A DNA stretch of 24,167 bases from Clostridiales bacterium (GCA_019423835.1 JAHZAR010000035.1:1-24167), one strand, 5' to 3'. Positions 1 through 7,848 are shown, numbered from the stretch's first letter. The notes: generated by a model from the sequence alone, not told the origin. Program-made: numbers and translations.

Positions 1-480
1 CGTCAGGAAGCCATCGACCGTTTCCTGACAGGCCGTCTGACCGGAAGTCTTGTGATGATTTTGCGTTTGCTCCTCATCTTCTGGCTTACCATCACCGGGG
101 CAAACTATCCCTCCTCCTTCCTCTGGGAGCAGTTCTACAGGCTTGAGACATGGATGGCTTCTGCCCTGAGTGCTGCCAGCGCCCCAAAGCCGTTTACAGA
201 TGCCCTGGTATTCGGAGTATTCCGGGCGGCAGCGTGGATTGTCTCTGTTATGCTTCCTCCCATGGCCATTTTCTTTCCTATGTTTACCCTTCTTGAGGAT
301 TTGGGGTACCTGCCCAGGGCCGCCTTCAATATGGACTGTGCATTTAAGAAATGCCATGCCTGTGGAAAGCAGTGCCTAACCATGTGTGTAGTCACTGCCC
401 CGGCGCTCCAGACCTCTGCTGCCAGTTTCCCCGGCCCCCCTGCTTATTTTTTCAGACAGTGCATATATGCCTCCGCCTGA
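1..480 (+). pseudogene. feoB: FeoB ferrous iron transporter, interrupted (5' part; open at window edge)
   Basis: The frame is open from base 1, so the GTPase half of the gene lies outside the window. Residues encoded by 1-384 match the FeoB membrane (Gate) region: FWLTITGANYPSS, SVMLPPMAIFFP, LLEDLGYLPRAAFN and CGKQCLTM. The last FeoB codon is the ATG at 382-384. Beyond it the frame runs about 31 codons into inserted DNA and stops at 478-480, giving an unrelated tail. The rest of the protein resumes at 5424. FeoB imports Fe(II) across the inner membrane using a GTP-binding domain and Gate transmembrane repeats. A break inside the first Gate motif should abolish transport unless the element excises. 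Identification is firm; loss of function is inferred. Confidence 0.93.
381..397. other. Left attachment-site half (attL-like junction)
   Basis: FeoB sequence ends at CATG (381-384). The element then starts TGT followed by the arm GTAGTCA (388-394). This arm is the exact reverse complement of TGACTAC at the right end, both about equally far from the shared CATG. The arrangement fits half-sites bound by a serine recombinase. Confidence 0.7.
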
Positions 481-2564
481 TCCCAGGTGACGAGGAAGCC
501 GGCCCCGTGAGCACAAAATACGGAAGCCGATGTGTTTTCCTTATCTGCCCCCTTATCGTAAGCAGTTTCTTCTATCACTCTCCCAGCGTCATGGCAGACC
601 CCGTAGCCGGCACTTATCAGGGAAACGCTGCCTTCTCCCCGGCTGAAAGCTGCCAGCTCAGCCGGATAATTCGAAAACTCTGAGACCGGTCCTCTCCCGG
701 TTATCACTGTCATACTCCCACAGCTCACCGGCGGCTCAAATGTCCCTGACCGCTTTTGTATATCAGCCATCACCCGGCCTGTCAGGCTGTTTTCCACTGC
801 AATTTCAAAACGATAGAAAGGCTCCAGCAGAATATTTTCCGCCTTCTCTAGTCCCTGCCTGATAGCCCGGTATACGGCCTCACGGAAATCGCCTCCCTCG
901 GTGTGCTTCTGATGAGCTCTGCCTGCTGTGAGAACAACAGTCACATCCGTCAGGGGCGCACCCGTAAGGATTCCCCGGTGTACCCGCTCAAACACATGGG
1001 TCCGTATCAGATTCTGATAGTTCTGAGCCAGCTCGTCCAAAGGGCACTCGCTCCGAAACTGAATTCCGCTCCCTCTCTCCCCCGGCTCAAGCCTGAATGC
1101 CACCTCTGCATAATGCCTGAGTGGCTCATAGTGACCGTAGGCCATAACCGGCTTTCCGATCGTTTCCTTATAAATGACCTTGGGCGGAAGAAATGCGATG
1201 TCAATTCCCCACCGCTCTCTGAACATCTGTTTTATAATCTCAAGCTGAATTTCACCCATGACTGAGACAGTGAGGGGAGACAGCGACAGACTGAGCTGAG
1301 GCTCCTCTTCCTCCAGCAGCCGCATATACCTGATGATTCTCTGCATCAGCTCTGTGCGTTCATCTGTGAGACTTTGAAACTCGGCTGGGGAACTGGCTGC
1401 CTGTGCTTCCTCCGGTATCACCCTGGCTGCCAGGGATGGAACCAGAAAAAAGTCTGCGGCATCCCTTTCCCTGCCGTCCGTTCCGATCAATGATCCGCAT
1501 CGGGGAATGGACAGACCTGTAACGGCACAGAGTTCTCCGGCAGATGCCTCTTTCATGGAGCTGAATTTTTTTCCGCAGTAGCTCCTTATTTCATGAATTT
1601 TTTCCGTCTCTGCCTCTTTTGCTTCTTGTTCAGCTCTGTTTTCTCCGTCCTCATCTCTTCCCGTTTCACCGGGATATTCTGCTTTTTGAAAAAGGCGTAT
1701 CTCATCCCTCACTCTCAGTTTTCCCTGCAGAATTTTTATAAAGGTAAGACGGTTCTGTCTGTCGTCATGGCGGATCTTATAGACCAGCCCCTGAAAGGGA
1801 AGCTCCTCCCCTTCCTTTTCGTTCCCACCTTCCAGCATGCAGTTAAACAGGCGGAAGAATTCGGCTATCCCCTGATCTCTGAGTGCTGATCCGCACATAC
1901 AGAGAAACAGCCTGCGTTCCCGAATCAGCGCCTGCGCACCGTTTTTCAGCATATCCCCTGTCAGACTGTCAGAGAGGTACTGCTCTAAAAGTCTGTCCTC
2001 CCTTTCGCAGATAAATTCTGTCAGTTCGCAAGCCTGTTCTGCGCCATTTTCGCCGCTTTCCAGAAGCGCTCCTGACTCCAGGCTCTGAGCCTCCCGCTCT
2101 GTCACCAAAATAGTATCTGTGCTCAGCCGCTCCCTCACCTGAAAAAGCAGCTTTTCCCTGTCAGCACCCTCCAAATCCATCTTGTTGAAAAACAGGAAGG
2201 TGGGCACCTGATATTTTTCCAGAATCCGCCAGAGCGTCACAGTATGGGCCGTCACTCCGGAGCCGGCTGCCACCAGAAGGATCGCCGCATCCAGGGCCAT
2301 CACGGCCCTCTCCATCTCCGCTGAAAAATCCACATGTCCGGGCGTATCCATCAGGTAATAGGTATTTCCTTCAAACATAAAGGGGCTTTGATCCGTAAAT
2401 ATGGTAATGCCTCTGGAACGTTCCAGCGGATCGCTGTCCATAAGCGTATTTCCCTGATCTACCCTTCCAGGTATCTTTAAAATCCCCGCATGATATAGAA
2501 GCTGTTCTGAAAAGGTTGTTTTTCCTCCGTCCACATGGGCCAGAATGCCTATTGTCTTTTTCAT
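444..2564 (-). CDS. TetM/TetO-like ribosomal protection GTPase (divergent)
   Basis: This is an EF-G-like translational GTPase of 706 residues. G motifs are HVDGGKTT (10-17), RGITI (51-55), DTPGH (73-77) and NKMD (127-130), with a GSAL G5-like motif later. The C-terminal half keeps the TetM-type layout, including LLEPFYRFEI and a GGDFREA segment where TetM has TPADFR. Family members remove tetracycline from the ribosome, or in divergent branches act as ribosome-associated GTPases of unknown role. The protein is about 65 residues longer than classical TetM/TetO, partly from an acidic E/K-rich insert near residues 290-325. ATG at 2564 was chosen because MKKTIGILAHVD fits the family N-terminus. 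A TTG at 2573 with AGGCAGG nearby is an alternative start. The gene lies 102 bases after the Sel1 gene on the same strand and is probably cotranscribed. Actual tetracycline resistance is not established. Confidence 0.87.
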   Translation of the reverse strand: MKKTIGILAHVDGGKTTFSEQLLYHAGILKIPGRVDQGNTLMDSDPLERSRGITIFTDQSPFMFEGNTYYLMDTPGHVDFSAEMERAVMALDAAILLVAAGSGVTAHTVTLWRILEKYQVPTFLFFNKMDLEGADREKLLFQVRERLSTDTILVTEREAQSLESGALLESGENGAEQACELTEFICEREDRLLEQYLSDSLTGDMLKNGAQALIRERRLFLCMCGSALRDQGIAEFFRLFNCMLEGGNEKEGEELPFQGLVYKIRHDDRQNRLTFIKILQGKLRVRDEIRLFQKAEYPGETGRDEDGENRAEQEAKEAETEKIHEIRSYCGKKFSSMKEASAGELCAVTGLSIPRCGSLIGTDGRERDAADFFLVPSLAARVIPEEAQAASSPAEFQSLTDERTELMQRIIRYMRLLEEEEPQLSLSLSPLTVSVMGEIQLEIIKQMFRERWGIDIAFLPPKVIYKETIGKPVMAYGHYEPLRHYAEVAFRLEPGERGSGIQFRSECPLDELAQNYQNLIRTHVFERVHRGILTGAPLTDVTVVLTAGRAHQKHTEGGDFREAVYRAIRQGLEKAENILLEPFYRFEIAVENSLTGRVMADIQKRSGTFEPPVSCGSMTVITGRGPVSEFSNYPAELAAFSRGEGSVSLISAGYGVCHDAGRVIEETAYDKGADKENTSASVFCAHGAGFLVTWDQAEAYMHCLKK

Positions 2565-2666
2565 CTCCGCCAATTTCCTGCCTTCATCCAGTCTGCTTTT
2601 CCGTTTGTCTGCATGCGTCTGGCGTTCCAGACCTCCCCGCTGCTTCGGGGCTTTTCAGCTTTCCTG

Positions 2667-4169
2667 TCAGTTGACATACTTCCACTTTCCGAAAATGTTG
2701 CGCTTAAAGTGTGTAAGTCTCCTTCTGGCGCTGTCGTTTCCCAAAAGAGCTGCCTGTCTGTAGTAATCAACTGCCTGCTCCAGATCGCGCTGAATCTGTG
2801 TTCCTTTTTCATATAAGCTGCCCAGCTCATAGTAAGCATCCGCGTTTTTCTCTGTTTCTGCCGCCTTCCTGTACAGCTCTGCAGCCCGCTTCTCATCTTT
2901 TTCACATCCATAGCCATTCTGACACAGATAGGCAAGCTGGCACAGCTCCCTCAGCGTACCCTTTTCCCAGGAACTGTTGAGCAGCTCATAGGCTCTGGCA
3001 TAATTCTGAGGAACCTCCTCGCCCTCAAAGCAGAGATGTCCGAGAATCTGAATACATTCATCGTTTCCCATGGCTGCCCCCTGCTCATAATACGCTGCCG
3101 CTTTCTCCGCACTGGATCCCGGAATCAGACCCTCATGATAGAGATGAGCCAGCAGACAGCAGGCCTGCCCGTCCTCTTCCCCCTGTGCATACTCGGCTAA
3201 AAGCCGTTCGGCCTTCTGGAAATCCTGGTACTCTCCCGGCATACAGTACAGCCTGGCCAGAGCAAGGCCAACCTGGTGTTCTCCGGCGGCATAGGCCCGG
3301 CTGTACCAGTAGCAGGCCCTCTCGTAATTCTCATACTCCCCTTCTGAGTAAATCTGTCCCAGCCTGGCAAAGCTTTCCCTGTTATCGTGCCTGGCAGCCT
3401 CCTCAAAACAGGCGATTGCCTGCTCTGCATCCTGTTCGGTTCCCGCCCCGTTCAGATACATCTCTCCCAGATAGAAGGGGGCCTCCTCATCGCCCTGGCG
3501 GGCGGCTGCATACAAATAGGCAAACGCGGCCTCATAATCCTGCTGTTCCAGGGTAAGCAGTCCCATCTTCAGCAGCCCCCAGGCGCTTCCTACTTCTGCA
3601 GCCTTTTCTGCCCAGTAAAATCCCGCCGTCAGATCCCTGCGGGTGTAGGTTCCGGAAAAACAGCATTTTCCAGCTCTCTCCATGGCATTTACAATGCCGC
3701 CCTCTCCCGCTTTTTCGTACCACTTGAAACAGTTTCCTGCAGCCCGCTCGCTTTTGGGGAGGATTTCATAAAAATCGTCATAGTAAAATCCATCTGCCAG
3801 CTGTAAAGCAGCATATGGTTCTCCTTCTGCGGCTGCTTCCATTATGATTTGAAGGCTTTCTGACAGAGAATACCTGGCCTGCGCCTGCATCCGCTCATCA
3901 TACTGCCCTGCCCGCAGCGCTCCCAGCACACAGCGGGCGCTTCCGGCTCCTGCCCCGGCCAGATAACACTCATATGCTTTTTTATCATTAAAGCCTACCG
4001 CCGCATCTCCCCAGCTATAGCAGTGTCCCAGAAAGAAGAGAGCATCCGCATCCCCGTCCTCTGCTGCCCTCTCTAAATATTCAAGTCCCTGCGCAAACAG
4101 CTCCTCATTGCACTGCTTCCAGATTAAATCGGCCCCCTGCCTGCACAGCTCTGACATTAATACCGCCAT
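2667..4169 (-). CDS. Sel1-like (TPR-type) repeat protein
   Basis: This 500-residue protein is built almost entirely of Sel1-like helical repeats of about 36 residues. Examples are ADALFFLGHCYSWGD, APFYLGEMYLNGAG, ACCLLAHLYHEG, CIQILGHLCFEGEE and AYYELGSLYEKGTQ, each followed by a YxxAAxxG-type helix. There is no signal peptide or membrane segment, so it is probably cytoplasmic. Sel1 repeats form scaffolds for protein-protein contacts. Here a partner cannot be named, but the downstream GTPase is the obvious candidate. The start is ATG 4169 with GAGGAAAG about 6 bases upstream. A second in-frame ATG at 4157 is possible. A promoter-like pair lies at 4209-4237. Confidence in the repeat family is high; the role is unknown. 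Confidence 0.85.
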   Translation of the reverse strand: MAVLMSELCRQGADLIWKQCNEELFAQGLEYLERAAEDGDADALFFLGHCYSWGDAAVGFNDKKAYECYLAGAGAGSARCVLGALRAGQYDERMQAQARYSLSESLQIIMEAAAEGEPYAALQLADGFYYDDFYEILPKSERAAGNCFKWYEKAGEGGIVNAMERAGKCCFSGTYTRRDLTAGFYWAEKAAEVGSAWGLLKMGLLTLEQQDYEAAFAYLYAAARQGDEEAPFYLGEMYLNGAGTEQDAEQAIACFEEAARHDNRESFARLGQIYSEGEYENYERACYWYSRAYAAGEHQVGLALARLYCMPGEYQDFQKAERLLAEYAQGEEDGQACCLLAHLYHEGLIPGSSAEKAAAYYEQGAAMGNDECIQILGHLCFEGEEVPQNYARAYELLNSSWEKGTLRELCQLAYLCQNGYGCEKDEKRAAELYRKAAETEKNADAYYELGSLYEKGTQIQRDLEQAVDYYRQAALLGNDSARRRLTHFKRNIFGKWKYVN

Positions 4170-4208
4170 ATTCCACTTTCCTCATTTTCTCAAATCATTT
4201 CTATGGCT

Positions 4209-4237
4209 ATCATACTATTTTTAAAGATCCAGCACAA
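4209..4237 (-). promoter_or_regulatory. Candidate promoter for the Sel1-GTPase pair
   Basis: On the minus strand TTGTGC (4237-4232) and TATGAT (4214-4209) are separated by 17 bases. Transcription would start near 4202, leaving a leader of about 30 bases before the Sel1 gene. The -10 is good and the -35 is weak. Confidence 0.45.
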
Positions 4238-4273
4238 CTGTTTTTGCGGAAATTTGTAATTCAGCTCTCTCTT

Positions 4274-4414
4274 GCCCTGCTTTTCTTGCAGGGCGGCTGC
4301 TTCGTCAGATTCAGAATTTTTCTTATTCTGCACAGGACTCCGGGAAAGGAGACTGGCTGTATTTCATATATTTTACAGAACGCAGGGCGGCTGCCTTTTA
4401 AGCAGCCGCTGCCC
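4274..4414. repeat. Hairpin cluster with a 13-bp direct repeat between divergent genes
   Basis: Three hairpins are visible: GCCCTGC/GCAGGGC (4274-4280, 4288-4294), CAGAAT/ATTCTG (4312-4317, 4325-4330) and GCGGCTGC/GCAGCCGC (4387-4394, 4402-4409, extendable to about 4414). GCAGGGCGGCTGC occurs twice, at 4288-4300 and 4382-4394. The last hairpin ends just before the recombinase ribosome binding site. No stem is followed by a clear T run, so operators or a translational control element are more likely than terminators. Confidence 0.6.
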
Positions 4415-4430
4415 AATGAGGTGAGCACAG

Positions 4431-5417
4431 TTGCTGTATGACCACAACAAGCATTTGAAAGGCGGCAGTGCCAGAAGCAGGCATGCACAGAGCCGTGAAG
4501 GCAGCCGTTTGCGGGGAGCTATCTACCTTCGGCTCTCAAAAGACGATGACGGCCGCAAGGAGAGTTCCAGTATCGGAAGCCAGCGCAGGCTTCTGCTGCG
4601 TTATGCAAAGGAGAAGGGATTTCCCATCGTTCGCGAATATTCGGACGACGGATGGTCCGGAACTACATTTGACCGGCCTGCCTTTCAGGAAATGATCCGG
4701 GATATTAAACGGGGAGAGATTAATCTTGTCATGACAAAGGATCTGTCCCGGCTCGGCAGGGATTACATTTTATCCGGCCAGTACACAGAGCTGTTTTTTC
4801 CCTCCATGAATGTCCGCTTTATCGCAGTCAATGACGGCTATGACTCAGCCGTTTCCGACATGGATCTCATCCCCTTCAAAAATATCGTCAACGAAATGTA
4901 TGCCAGAGATATTTCCAGAAAGATCCGCTCTTCCCTGCGGACACGGATGGAGGACGGAAGCTATATAGGGAATTTCGCACCTTACGGCTATGCCAAGCAG
5001 CCCGGCCCCCCTGTTCAGCTGGTTCCCGATCCGGAGTCCTCCTCCATCGTCAGGGAAATATTTTCCATGGGAGCTGAAGGAAGAACACCTTCTGAGATTG
5101 CGGACAGTTTAAACCAGAGAAAAGTTCCCTCTCCCGCCGTCTACCGCTGTATCAGGCATCCATGGCTCTGTGAAGACAATTACACCGTTAAACGTATCTG
5201 GACGGCAAACTCCATCTTAAAAATGCTTCACAATCCTGTCTACCTGGGCCATATGATTCAGGGCAAAAGCCGCAAGCTCTCCTTCAAAAGCAGGCTGACG
5301 GTGGCAAACCCTGCGGAGCTTTGGGTGGATGCCGGAAAAATCCATGAGCCCCTCGTCAGTGATGCTGTATTTGAAGCATGCAGGGAGAACATTCAAAAAC
5401 GCCGCTGCCGGCGATGA
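4431..5417 (+). CDS. Large-serine-recombinase-type integrase, short form
   Basis: The 328-residue protein has the serine-recombinase catalytic domain at about 29-165: IYLRLSKDDD with the nucleophile serine at 36, then MTKDLSRLGRDY and ARDISRKIRSSL. A recombinase domain follows at about 180-300 (GYAKQP, TANSILKMLHNPVYLGHM). It stops at RENIQKRRCRR, where large serine recombinases normally enter a zinc-ribbon and coiled-coil region. Full-length relatives run roughly 450-700 residues. The start is TTG 4431, with GAGGTGAG 5 bases upstream. The stop falls inside the right element arm. It should catalyse excision and integration of the element, but the missing C-terminal DNA-binding part may make it weak, helper-dependent or inactive. 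Confidence 0.88.
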   Translation: MLYDHNKHLKGGSARSRHAQSREGSRLRGAIYLRLSKDDDGRKESSSIGSQRRLLLRYAKEKGFPIVREYSDDGWSGTTFDRPAFQEMIRDIKRGEINLVMTKDLSRLGRDYILSGQYTELFFPSMNVRFIAVNDGYDSAVSDMDLIPFKNIVNEMYARDISRKIRSSLRTRMEDGSYIGNFAPYGYAKQPGPPVQLVPDPESSSIVREIFSMGAEGRTPSEIADSLNQRKVPSPAVYRCIRHPWLCEDNYTVKRIWTANSILKMLHNPVYLGHMIQGKSRKLSFKSRLTVANPAELWVDAGKIHEPLVSDAVFEACRENIQKRRCRR

Positions 5418-5426
5418 CTACGCATG
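5411..5426. other. Right attachment-site half (attR-like junction)
   Basis: The arm TGACTAC (5415-5421) is followed by GC and then ATG (5424-5426), where FeoB resumes. The recombinase stop codon TGA (5415-5417) lies inside the arm. In a circular form the two arms would be separated by GCATGTGT, whose centre is TG. TG is therefore the likely crossover dinucleotide, as serine recombinases exchange at a 2-bp core. Confidence 0.7.
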
Positions 5427-6290
5427 GCTATGGGCTTTGGCTGCAATGCAGCCGGAGTTGTGGGATGCCGGATTATCGACTCTCCAAGAGAGCGCCTGAT
5501 CGCTATTCTCACAAACTCGCTGGTTCCCTGCAACGGAAGATTTCCCACGCTGATCATGCTGATCTCTCTGTTTTTTATGGGAGGCTTCGGACTGTTTCAG
5601 GAAGCAGGAAACGGCTCTCCCTTCCTGTGCTCTCTCATCACGGCTGCCTTCCTGACCGGCCTGATTCTGCTGGGAATTGCCGCAACCCTGCTGTCTTCCT
5701 TCCTTCTGTCCAAAACGCTGCTTCGGGGAATTCCATCTGCTTTCACGCTGGAACTTCCTCCCTACAGAAAGCCGCAGATCGGGAAAGTACTGATCCGCTC
5801 TGTCTTTGACCGGACTCTCTTCGTTCTGGGGCGCGCGCTTATGGTAGCAGCACCGGCAGGTCTTGTTATCTGGCTGTTAGCCAATCTGGATGTGGGGGAG
5901 CTGAGCCTGCTCTCCCGGCTCTCCGGCCTTCTTGAACCACTTGGACAGTTTCTGGGTATGGACGGTGTGATCCTGACTGGATTTATACTGGGCTTTCCAG
6001 CCAATGAGATTGTGATTCCTATTATCCTGATGGCCTATCTGCAGACCGGCCAGCTGGTTGAAATGTCCGATCAGGCTCAGCTCTTTTCTCTCCTGGCTGC
6101 CCACGGATGGACTATGAAGACTGCTCTCTGTATGGCAGTTTTCTCCCTCTTTCACTGGCCCTGCTCGACTACCTGCCTCACAATCCGGAAAGAAACGGGA
6201 AGCTGGCTGTGGACAGCTGCCGCCTTTCTGCTTCCGACCTTTATCGGGACTTTTCTGTGTGCCCTGCTCAATGTCCTGCTCCCTGGCTGA
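5424..6290 (+). pseudogene. feoB: FeoB ferrous iron transporter, interrupted (3' part)
   Basis: This is the C-terminal FeoB remainder, 288 codons from ATG 5424. It shows MGFGCNAAGVVGCRIIDSPR, LVPCNGRFPTLI, the second Gate-type block (GRALMVAAPAGLVIW, FILGFPANEIVIPI) and the terminal FHWPCSTTCLTI. It has several membrane segments and a normal FeoB C-terminus. The frame joins exactly to the left part after removal of the insert. It begins 6 bases after the recombinase stop, so reinitiation could yield a truncated membrane protein. No good independent ribosome binding site is visible. It lacks the GTPase domain and the first part of the first Gate repeat, so it is not expected to transport iron alone. 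Confidence 0.93.
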
Positions 6291-6322
6291 CCGCAGGAAC
6301 AGACGCTGGTATAAGCCAGAGA

Positions 6323-6354
6323 GACGCCGGCCATGGCGCTCCCTGGCTGGCGTC
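6323..6354. terminator. Hairpin between convergent feoB and the next gene
   Basis: GACGCCGGCCA (6323-6333) pairs with TGGCTGGCGTC (6344-6354) over 11 bp with one G-T pair. It lies in the 113-base gap between the feoB stop and the stop of the convergent gene. No T run follows on either strand, so terminator function is weakly supported. Confidence 0.35.
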
Positions 6355-6403
6355 CTGCGAGCAGCAGAACGCAAACTCTCAGTTTTCATGAATCTCTATG
6401 CAC

Positions 6404-7576
6404 CTACTGTGAGTTGAAAAACCGTTTCAGGAGACGCCGGCCCGCCAGCCAGCCATGGCGCAGAAGCATCAGCAGAATCAGTATCGTGCCTATACTCACA
6501 GTAACTGCAGCGGTAACTGTGACCACCTTCACAAGCTTCTCTCCCAAGGAATCCCCTCCGGTTTCACCCTGCCCTTCCGGAATCCCTGATTCCTCCTCTC
6601 TGGCAGCCATCCCGGGGCTCATTTTCTGTTCCAGAACATAAACCGCTTTTGTTCGGTAGGAAGGGGGAGGCTCCACATCAACCATTCCTCCATACACAGC
6701 GCGGCAGTCCCGCACCAGCCGGTCTCCGGATGCCCTTGCTTTTCTGCACAAAAGGCCGGTCTCATCCTCATACGGCTCTCCTTCCCACCGGTATTCCCTG
6801 ATCCGGTAACGCTCTCCCGGCAGACCCAGAAGGTCAAGAATCTCTTTCTCAAATTTCTCAAGGGCCGGTCTTTCCGCTCTGTGATCTGCGCAGATCTCCG
6901 TCTCTCCAAGCTCATATACATCTGCATCACATCTGTGAAAGGTAAGGATAAACTCAAAATCCTGCTCCCATCTTTCGTTATAAAATTCAGTGCACAGAAG
7001 AGGCATTTTCACTTTTTCCGTGAGCCCCTCCACCTCAATCTCAGCTGTATCGGGGATTTCCGCCTCCGAGCCAACCATCTCATATACAACGGCGGCTTCC
7101 CCATACTGCCTGTCCTCTTCCTGTTCTTCTTCTACCGTCTCCCACGAGGAGAGTCTGTATGTGGTTCCTCTCCTCTCTATCACCCTCTGTGGTTCCAACA
7201 GCCTTTCTCTGGAATCTTCCGGCTCGGAATACTCTAAAATCTCTGCCGGGAACGGGCCCTCCTGCGGCATTCCCCCCTCTCCTCTTTCCCCCTCAGCCTC
7301 CTGCCTGTCCTCTTCCTCTCCCGGCATGTCTTGCCCCGGTAAATCTCTTCCAGATACTCCTTCCTGCGGCATCTTCCTAGCCGCCAGTTTCTGATCAGAT
7401 ATTTCTTTCTCGAATAGTTCTCTTTCTGATCTCTCTCTCTGATAGTCTTCCAGATAAATCTCTGCGTCCGGTGTTTTTGCGCAGGCACAGATGGAACAGT
7501 AAGATACAGACAGAATACAAGAAATGATGAATGGAAAAGGGAATTTCCTCCGGAAAAAACACCTGACTTCTTTCAC
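6404..7576 (-). CDS. Secreted or membrane-anchored protein of unknown function
   Basis: I do not recognise the family. The preferred start is GTG 7576, preceded by GAGGAG at 5-base spacing. It gives 390 residues beginning MKEVRCFFRRKF, a basic N-terminus followed by a hydrophobic, Cys-containing segment (about 12-32) typical of a signal peptide. A longer frame opens at ATG 7717 but has a poor ribosome binding site and a low-complexity extension. After the signal comes a Glu/Arg/Gly/Pro-rich acidic linker with repeated MPQEG. Then come two similar extracellular-looking blocks (RRGTTYRLSSWE; DADVYELGETEI; GEPYEDETGLLCRKA). Near the C-terminus is one membrane helix (VTAAVTVSIGTILILLMLL) with a basic cytoplasmic tail. 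The topology suggests an envelope-anchored protein exposed outside the cell. The gene is convergent with feoB. Confidence 0.65.
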   Translation of the reverse strand: MKEVRCFFRRKFPFPFIISCILSVSYCSICACAKTPDAEIYLEDYQRERSERELFEKEISDQKLAARKMPQEGVSGRDLPGQDMPGEEEDRQEAEGERGEGGMPQEGPFPAEILEYSEPEDSRERLLEPQRVIERRGTTYRLSSWETVEEEQEEDRQYGEAAVVYEMVGSEAEIPDTAEIEVEGLTEKVKMPLLCTEFYNERWEQDFEFILTFHRCDADVYELGETEICADHRAERPALEKFEKEILDLLGLPGERYRIREYRWEGEPYEDETGLLCRKARASGDRLVRDCRAVYGGMVDVEPPPSYRTKAVYVLEQKMSPGMAAREEESGIPEGQGETGGDSLGEKLVKVVTVTAAVTVSIGTILILLMLLRHGWLAGRRLLKRFFNSQ

Positions 7577-7816
7577 CTGTGCTCCTCTGCCCTGACTGCC
7601 TCCTGTCTTCCTCCCTGGTTTTTTCTGGCTGCCTCTGTCCACAGCTGATCCTCCTGAATTAAATGCCGGTTTTATCTCTGTCAGTAAGGAGAAAAGAGTG
7701 ACGGTCCCATTCCGCATAGCTTCTTTCTTTTCCGCTTACTCTATTTTTCGGTATCTGGAAATACAGACTGTCTTCTGTCTGTTTTTCACTGTTTTCATTC
7801 TTGGTACTGTTATTGC

Positions 7817-7848
7817 GTATCCTATTCTTTTTGTATCCTATTCTTTTT
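7817..7848. repeat. 16-bp perfect tandem repeat
   Basis: GTATCCTATTCTTTTT is present twice head to tail (7817-7832 and 7833-7848). It lies in the stretch 7577-8147 that holds no convincing gene, within the leader predicted for the secreted-protein gene. The unit is not a multiple of three. Confidence 0.9.

Larger units (their letters stand above)
381..5426. mobile_element. ~5.04 kb serine-recombinase transposon inserted in feoB
   Basis: The borders were read from the interrupted FeoB frame. Left flank ends in CLTM (ATG 382-384) and right flank resumes ATG GCT ATG GGC at 5424. Deleting one period (5,042 bp) gives CGKQCLTMAMGFGCNAAG, an uninterrupted FeoB motif. Both junctions carry CATG (381-384 and 5423-5426). 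Inside the borders are inverted arms GTAGTCA (388-394) and TGACTAC (5415-5421). Cargo is a ribosomal-protection-type GTPase and a Sel1-repeat protein, both minus strand. The recombinase is plus strand and abuts the right end. No relaxase, conjugation or replication gene is present, so the element looks like a simple site-specific transposon rather than an integrative conjugative element. Confidence 0.85.

Noticed and set aside
2641..2666. Small CCCCG/CGGGG hairpin between the Sel1 and GTPase genes as a terminator
   Set aside because: The stem is five base pairs with no T run. The two genes are more likely cotranscribed.
2561..2935. Minus-strand 124-codon frame overlapping the Sel1 gene end
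   Set aside because: It lies in another frame of the Sel1 gene, which has clear repeats and a good ribosome binding site.
381..5426. Integrative conjugative or mobilisable element
   Set aside because: No relaxase, coupling protein, oriT-like or replication gene is present, and the whole 5 kb is accounted for by three genes and control DNA.
6321..6461. GAGACGCCGGC and CCATGGCGC both occur at 6321-6339 and 6431-6461
   Set aside because: The similarity is short and the spacing differs. It may be a degenerate duplication of the gene end but gives no clear feature.
7234..7488. Arg/Lys/Glu-rich 84-codon minus-strand frame
   Set aside because: It is the shifted frame of the acidic low-complexity linker of the secreted protein.
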